Positions 58,086 through 64,000 of a stretch of DNA of 64,000 nt are shown here, piece by piece (within the stretch, counting starts at the first letter, position 1; every line of letters starts with the position of its first letter). The position numbers and the translations under genes were made by a program. Origin of the DNA: Platycnemis pennipes (lineage: Eukaryota; Arthropoda; Insecta; Odonata; Platycnemididae). The DNA is taken from the NCBI GenBank assembly GCA_933228895.1, contig OW121846.1, positions 79,806,064 through 79,870,063 on the forward strand, written 5' to 3'. A model generated the notes under the pieces. It was not told the origin of the DNA. It saw only the letters and a list, made by a program, of their open reading frames with translations, and made no database searches.

Positions 58086-58600
58086 ACAATGGGATTTTTA
58101 ACGGTACACCACAATGCGTCATTCATTGAGAGTAGGCTAAGGTCGTTGCCGGGTTACCCTCCACCGTTACCAATTTCCCCAAAAAAATTAAATCTCCTTC
58201 CCAAATACCATTATTGTACCGGTCGACATTTGAGTTCCGAATGGATCGCTATAATGCATTACTCCGTCCGTCGGATAGTAACTTAACTAATTGTGCCTTT
58301 CGGCCAGAGTCGACTGCATATGGTCTTGCCCATACTTGAGATCCGTGTGAATGCCTTCAGTATAGTGTGCCACTCATCGCATAGAGCAATAGTCCGTGTA
58401 ATCTGTGGATGGTTATTGTTATCAGAAAACTGATTCCAACGCCCGGTTAACTCACACCATTCCCCCACTCTATTATTTTTCTGCCACTAACCACAAATCC
58501 AGCAGCCCATCACAATGTTAATGATCTTAGTTTATAGTCGCAATGAAAAAAATACGAGGATTGAGAGAAGGATGGAGAGGAGAATGGGCAGTAGGGAATT
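58085..58600. other. Two weak SINE-core fragments, no gene
   Basis: CCGGGTTACCCTCCACCG (near 58150) and a GATTCCAACGCCCGGTTAAC piece (near 58432) resemble the SINE core block CCAACGCCGGGTTTCTCTCC. Nothing else is recognised. Confidence 0.35.
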
Positions 58601-58760
58601 GGTTCATCGAGGTAGTTAGAGGAACGACTTCCGATCCGGATGGCCCAGGTTCGAGTTAAATGTACTGCAGATTACATTAGTTTGTCAGACTGGTCCCTAG
58701 TTAAACGATGCGTGTGGTGGCCAACAAGTTGTGTACTCCATCCATACATAAACCAAAGAA
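58600..58760 (+). repeat. tRNA-like SINE head
   Basis: GAGGTAGTTAGAGGAACGAC, then GGCCCAGGTTCGAGTTAAAT, carries a B box (GGTTCGAGT) at about 58650 with a plausible A-box-like start 40 bases upstream. It has no close copy in the window. Confidence 0.4.
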
Positions 58761-59985
58761 ACTTTGGTAACCTTTTTGAAGGACAGGAGTAGTGTCAACC
58801 GTTCATTAGGTATGAAGAGGAGAAAATAGAAAGTAGCATACTCCGATTTTTATTGCCGAGAGAACATTTATTAACATAGAAAGCGTACAATGCTATAGTA
58901 ATAGCAAAGAAATCAAATAACTCTGGGCGTAAATTGCCTGAGTTGGGTAAAATTAAGTTTTAAGTACATTAAGAAAAGAATTCTAAGAAAAGAAAATTAT
59001 CTCCAAAATTGAATGAACAAGTTACCAAGACTTTCTAAGCATGGTCAATGTGAAATTAATTTTGGCATTTTAAGTGAAGGAAAAAAAATTCAATGTAGTC
59101 TGTCCATAGAATCTAAATTGTGAACTGGAAAATGCATTTTCTTGCAGCAAGGGGAAATTAACTTTTCTTCCATATCGCCATTAATATATCCATACCATGA
59201 TACCGCAAAAAGGAAACGATGGCCACGACTTTAACGGGGCGCCGCGGCGTAGCTGTACCCAATCATCAAAGAGAAGCAAAATATGGGTTAAAAAGATTCG
59301 TAACGTAATAATTCATAAAAATAAAAGGGTAAGTAGAACAATGACACATTTTAACATGATGTTTCGGGTTTCATTTTAGATATAAAAATTTGCATCCTTG
59401 TAAAGTTCTGGAATTTATAATGGCAAACGCTTGTGAAAATAATATTTAAAAATGTGATATTTAACGATACAATATATTTATAGTTTCTGAAAACAAGATT
59501 TATGTTGAAAAGTTTGAAAAGCTAAGGAAGGGTCCAAATGGTAGAATATATTTCGTAAAGGACAATGAAATAGCCATTTCTTTATCTTTTATATGACTGT
59601 GAACGGTGAATTAGGAGAAATAAACATTTGAGGCAGTTCGCTGAATTAAAGTTGTCAGAGGGAGAATAAGATATAAAAACAAGTGAATATATGAGAAAAT
59701 AGATACTAAGAGCCGTGCAAGAGGAGCCCGAGATGTAGATGTAGGGAGAGTACTGCCTTCCCATCACGTAATTGGGTGTGATTCACAGCCATGGAAAATT
59801 TACCGTATCATCTATTCCTATCAACTAAGTGGATACGAATCGAAGCAAATACCTTTTTATCATTGTAGGCCCACCACTGCTTATTTTCTATTTGTGAGAA
59901 CGTGCAGTACGATAACCCGTCCTGGAAATGGGACTACATAGGAGGACGTATTTGTGCCATTCATTAAGTACAGGTTTCTGACGAT
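58761..59985. other. No recognised gene
   Basis: AT-rich sequence. The open frame at 59197-59379 has no motif and is not supported by a second copy. Confidence 0.35.
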
Positions 59986-59989
59986 GACG

Positions 59990-60360
59990 AGCTTCTCCCA
60001 GCCCTTCCTTATTGATCCCGAATGCCACCATCCCGCAATGGAGTATAAGACCTCAGGTGTGGGTTATCCGACAAATTAGACCACCAATAAGCGTAAGGAC
60101 GGAGGGCTCGAGACAGTGTGGAGAGACAGCGCAGTGAACTTTGTGCATTTAAGTTAACGGTACCGCTACCGCAGAAGCCGTGTATACTCGTATCCTTCTG
60201 TTTCAAACAAATAAAATAGTAATAGCCGTAGAAATTTGAGAACAATAACAGGTATTCAAATGGGAGTCAGGTCTTTCCTGAACAAGTGTCATTTGTATGC
60301 TCAATCGATCGTTCATGACTAATCTGTGAGGATGGCACAATGTTTAACATTGGAGACAAT
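59990..60360 (-). repeat. Old inverted copy of the start of segment D
   Basis: Reverse complement of about 36710-37060 and 45610-45970: GATGGCACAATG, CTCAATCGATCGTTCATGA and the CACCATCCCGCAATGGAGTA block near 60026-60045 correspond. It is more diverged than units 2 and 3 are from each other. Confidence 0.6.
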
Positions 60361-61390
60361 GTGTACAGCTATATAGACTATTTAGACACTTCAGGAACGA
60401 TGAATAAAGTTAACAATGGTATTTAAGCAATACTGGACACTTAAACATAATAGTATCGAAACGTGTACCAAATGTGCAGGAGGATATCCAATAATTTTCA
60501 ATTTTTTATAATAAAATGTATTTTATGCGCATTTTCACTGGCATAAAACTAAAGATTTGTTTAAAATGGTAAAATCCGCTTTTCTAAAATGCGGTATTAA
60601 CTATAATTTCTTTTATAAATACATTTGTAGCAATATTTTACACACACTTCAAAATATTATACTTAATTTGAAAAAATATTTATCTAAACATGATTATAGA
60701 TGATATATGTCCCTTTAATGAAGTTGTAAGGGAATATTTTGTCTTCAAATAGAAAGGTATTTCTTACTTTTTTATAACTTTTTAAACAATAATATTTCAA
60801 CTCACTGATAATAAAATGGCTCCATATAAAAAATATTTGCCATATTTCTTAGCGTAAAAAAACGAAAAGCTGAAATAAAGAAGTTAAAATTCATGGTGTC
60901 AGTTAGACCCCCGTGTTCATGTTATAATTCTCCTAAGAAGTGTGCATTTCTAGGGTTCACAAAAATTCCATGAAAACACGTGTGAAAACAAAAAAGTAGA
61001 TAATAAAAATGAGGAAATAATATATTTTAATGCATTCAAGCAGAGAGTAAGAAGAAATTCAATGCTCATTAACTAGCCGCGAAAGCTTTGACGGAGTTAC
61101 CCAATGAAATTGCCCTGAAGTTGTACTAATGGTACTTCAGTATAATTAAAGAAAATAATTTTGTTCCAGAGATTGATTTAATTTCGTCCCGGTCAATTAG
61201 AATGATTTATTCCGTTGAATATCTTGTGATTAAGAAGAATATACGTGTAGCTAGCCAAAAAAAGGACAAATAATATGTAATGACACTAAAGAAAACCCTA
61301 AAATTAATGCACTTTGAGAAAAATAAAATGTGAAAAACAGAAAAATCAGCAGTCAATGATAATCAAATATCGCAGATGAGAGATTGAAGT

Positions 61391-61460
61391 TTAACCCTCA
61401 AGCGGGCGTGTCCTATTTTTTGACATTGCCGGGCGCGGGGCGTACTTTGTCTATGGCACA
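61391..61460 (+). mobile_element. Lone piggyBac-type end (TTAACCCT...)
   Basis: An E-repeat copy is interrupted exactly at TTAA (61391-61394), followed by CCCTCAAGCGGGCGTG. A GC-rich stretch, CGGGCGCGGGGCG, follows in otherwise AT-rich DNA. TTAACCCT followed by a GCGGG-like run is common at piggyBac-family ends. No matching opposite end was found downstream, so this is a remnant or a short non-autonomous copy that has lost an end. Confidence 0.45.
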
Positions 61461-64000
61461 TATAAAAAGAAATAATGGTTGTCGGCTATTGTAGTCCTGT
61501 TTATATTTTAGTATTTTGATTTTTTCATGCTGAATTTTACATAATATTTATTTGACCGTTAAGAAATTATATAATATTCATTACTAAATGTTTGCTTAAT
61601 ATGTTTTTCAAAACATTGTGTTCTTTAATACGCAAAGATGTCACGCATTGCAAAGATTTCCTCCTCGAGGTAACAACTGTCTTTTACTCTAAGGTCTTGT
61701 GGAATTTATTTGGTTTTTACTCGCATTTTGCAAAAAATTGATTAAATATTTCACATCTGATTGTGATGTCATATTTGGTACAACATAATTCACATTGTAA
61801 AAGTTTATTTCTCGTTGGTCGGTAAATTCGCATACTATTGGTTTTTGATGTATAGAAAGAAATAGTTTCACATCTGATAACAGTGAGTTCAAAATTTGCT
61901 TCTATTAGGGGATAAGGATTTATCATTTAGTATGATAATTCCACGAAAGCTATCTCCTACATCACCACGGATTACCACGATTGAAATGTAAAAAAGGTGT
62001 TTACACAAAGTTCAAACATAAATTACCGTCATATTTATGCGATAAATTTTGCATCACAACGGGTTTTGAATAGTTTTTCAAATAACCTGGATCTACTGAA
62101 ATTGCTTCTAGTACTTTTATTTAATTTGGTATATTTCTCTCTTTTTCTGATTTTCGGAAGACTCCAATGAATGTAATTTATGCTCTAATAGCGGATTGGC
62201 AAGACGATGATTGGTATTTTACTTCTAAATCATAATGAGTTTATTTGTCCGTCCAATTTCATAAATCAATCTCATAACATCATTTGGCTTATCAAACATG
62301 TAATATGACCCTCTATTTGTTTTCAGCCGTATATTTCTAGATTGCTAGTGGAAGTCATAAAATTGAAAGAACAAAATCTTATCTTCTATTTGGCTTACTT
62401 ACCAGAAATTTATTATAACTTTATACACATAAAACACGGAAGTGTCTCATTTTTCATCAATTGTTACAAATCACATAACATTCGTTGTACTTCTCTATTT
62501 CTTCACGAAATTTTCCAAAAATGGACGCTCAGCTGATAATATCTCAGTTTGTCCTATATGTACTTCTAACTTCAATCAACGTGTCGTTTTGCTTGCAGAC
62601 ATAACATTTCGCATCAAGAAAAAAAAAGATGTAGATTTTGCCAGCTCTAACGATTGGCTTTCCAGTCCCTTTTGCGTGGCAGACTGTCAAAATTGTTATG
62701 CTTTATTACTTTCATACAAATATCTTTTTGTTACCTAATTTTATACTATCAAGCGAAGCAAAAAAACTTACACAACGAGAAAAATGCAGGGTTAGCCAAA
62801 TGTTGCACTATTTATGCCCCTGTCAGATCTCTGGCTGATTATTACAGAGTCAAATGCAAGAAGAAAAAATAAATAATTTTTACGAAATAGTTATTTTGCT
62901 ACTAATTTTTATATCGAAACTAATACGTTTATGAGATTAATTTAGTTTGACTCCTGGTAATAAACAATGATTTTTCTGTGGAATATTTTGCAAAAACGAA
63001 TATTGAATACATAAATAGTCAAGGAAACAGGATAAAAAATTTGTAATGATACAATATTAAAACTATTAGAAATAGTGCTTTGTGATTCATATAAATATGT
63101 GAAATCGTAAAATAGAAGCAGTTAATCATAAGTGAAATCGCAGATGAATGATTTAAGTTTAGTATACATATTTATAGAAGAGATAATGTAATTTTAAATA
63201 CAAATGAAATGAAAGAACAGTTTTTTTTCATACGCGAATTTGAACTTCCTTCCCGAAAAACGCCCAGAAACCGTAGAAAATTAATAAATCTATTATAATG
63301 ACTGTTTTAAGCACTTGAGTAGCGTGAATAAATGGTTTAAAAACGTTATTTGACAAATAATTGATACTTGAGTAATACATATTTTGAAACTAGTACTTAC
63401 TGCGATGAAAGAAATCTAGTTTTCTAATTTTTTTAATTAAATATATTTTCATGCGCATTTAACTGGAATTAAAGGCGATGCTTAATTTGTTGAAAAATTC
63501 TCAAAAACTGAACATTTTGCTTATTTAAATGTAAAATAATGATAATTTTTGGCGAAAAACCATTAGTAACACACACAATTCAAAATATTATGCTTAAGTT
63601 CATTTAATATATTTCTCGGTCATTTATAAACATTAGTTAATGAAAATAAATTACTAATTATTTACTTTTACTCATGATGATTGTGATTGTGATGTGTGAT
63701 TGTTTTTGGGAAACATTTAGTCTTTAAATGATAAGGTATTTTATACATATTTTAACTATTATTCTTAAATCAATGATAATAATAGGGCTCCTTATTAATG
63801 ATATTTGCCAACTTACTTAGCAAAATGAAAGGAAAATTTGCAATAAAAAATTAAATGTCACGGGATTGAATATTATGATATATTGAATGTTTCAGAGATC
63901 ATTTAAATTATTTAAATTATAAGGCATTTTATATATTTTTAAACTATTATATTTTACATGAATGATTTGAAAAGGGCTCCTTATTTATGATATTTGCCAA

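Larger units (their letters stand above)
52180..63170 (+). repeat. Five diverged direct copies of AT-rich repeat E
   Basis: Cores at about 52180-52440, 53780-54060, 55300-55570, 61160-61395 and 62930-63170 share, in order, AGAATGATTTTT-like, GGAATATCTTG-like, AAACAGGATAAAA, ATGTGAAAA and AATCGCAGATGAGAG-like blocks. Spacings are about 1.6, 1.5, 5.9 and 1.8 kb. Removing the 4.5-kb inverted block (55910-60360) from the third gap gives 1.4 kb. The order and orientation fit an old tandem array. I see no genes in it other than the weak frame at 52441-52797. Confidence 0.65.

Noticed and set aside
62342..62872. Overlapping short hydrophobic frames as a chemoreceptor gene
   Set aside because: No diagnostic receptor motif, multiple frames needed, and strong AT bias. 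A remote link to 52441-52797 is too weak to call.
1..64000. CRISPR array, bacterial operons, rRNA genes or intact tRNA genes
   Set aside because: No regularly spaced identical short repeats, no bacterial-type gene clusters, no rRNA sequence. tRNA-like signals are SINE heads without a full cloverleaf that I could verify.

Overview
The window looks like AT-rich, non-coding DNA from an animal nuclear genome, most likely an arthropod. The evidence is intron-containing exon fragments, tRNA-derived SINEs, LINE reverse transcriptases, and decayed piggyBac, P-element/THAP9-like and hAT-like transposases. There is no operon structure, ribosome-binding-site pattern or long bacterial ORF. The species cannot be named from sequence alone. 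I see no intact host gene. What is here is a densely nested transposon graveyard shaped by two large tandem duplications, which I read by aligning repeated copies by eye.

Left half (1-23 kb). A head-to-tail duplication has copy L1 at 1-~7945 and copy L2 at 10392-~18448. Each carries a P-element transposase tail, SINE pieces, a piggyBac pseudogene (PB-2; complete in L1, cut short in L2) and the first exon of a small secreted-protein gene (three stops in L1, start codon lost in L2). L2 alone carries a 3.17-kb piggyBac insertion (PB-1, 11757-14921) at a TTAA site that is still empty in L1 and in a third, inverted copy (19190-20385). A longer P-element transposase relic lies at 20385-21110. Jockey/CR1-type fragments lie at 9420-9990 and 18455-19168.

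Middle (23.4-52 kb). A 2.64-kb element with ~620-bp inverted ends (23480-26116) is followed by three tandem units of about 9 kb: unit 1 24295-30745, unit 2 30750-43345, unit 3 43350-~51985. The ancestral unit held the interior of that element, a spliced gene fragment encoding a short type II membrane segment (exons near 27.6/27.9, 32.0/32.6/32.9 and 45.0/45.3 kb), a third piggyBac pseudogene (PB-3, units 2 and 3), and a LINE RT copy. All three RT copies share the same lesions. In unit 2 a 3.54-kb hAT-like transposon (33018-36557; 502-bp CpG-rich inverted repeats, 8-bp target duplication) has landed inside exon 3 of the gene fragment. Unit 3 preserves the empty site.

Right end (52-64 kb). Five diverged direct copies of a very AT-rich 1.4-1.8-kb repeat (E) are interrupted by an inverted pair at 52905-54945 and by a 4.5-kb block (55910-60360) of older inverted copies of sequences from 21-23, 27 and 36.7-37 kb. 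A lone piggyBac-type end sits at 61391. The most useful results are the dated nesting order (duplication, then insertion, with empty sites kept) and the previously hidden triplicated, spliced gene fragment.
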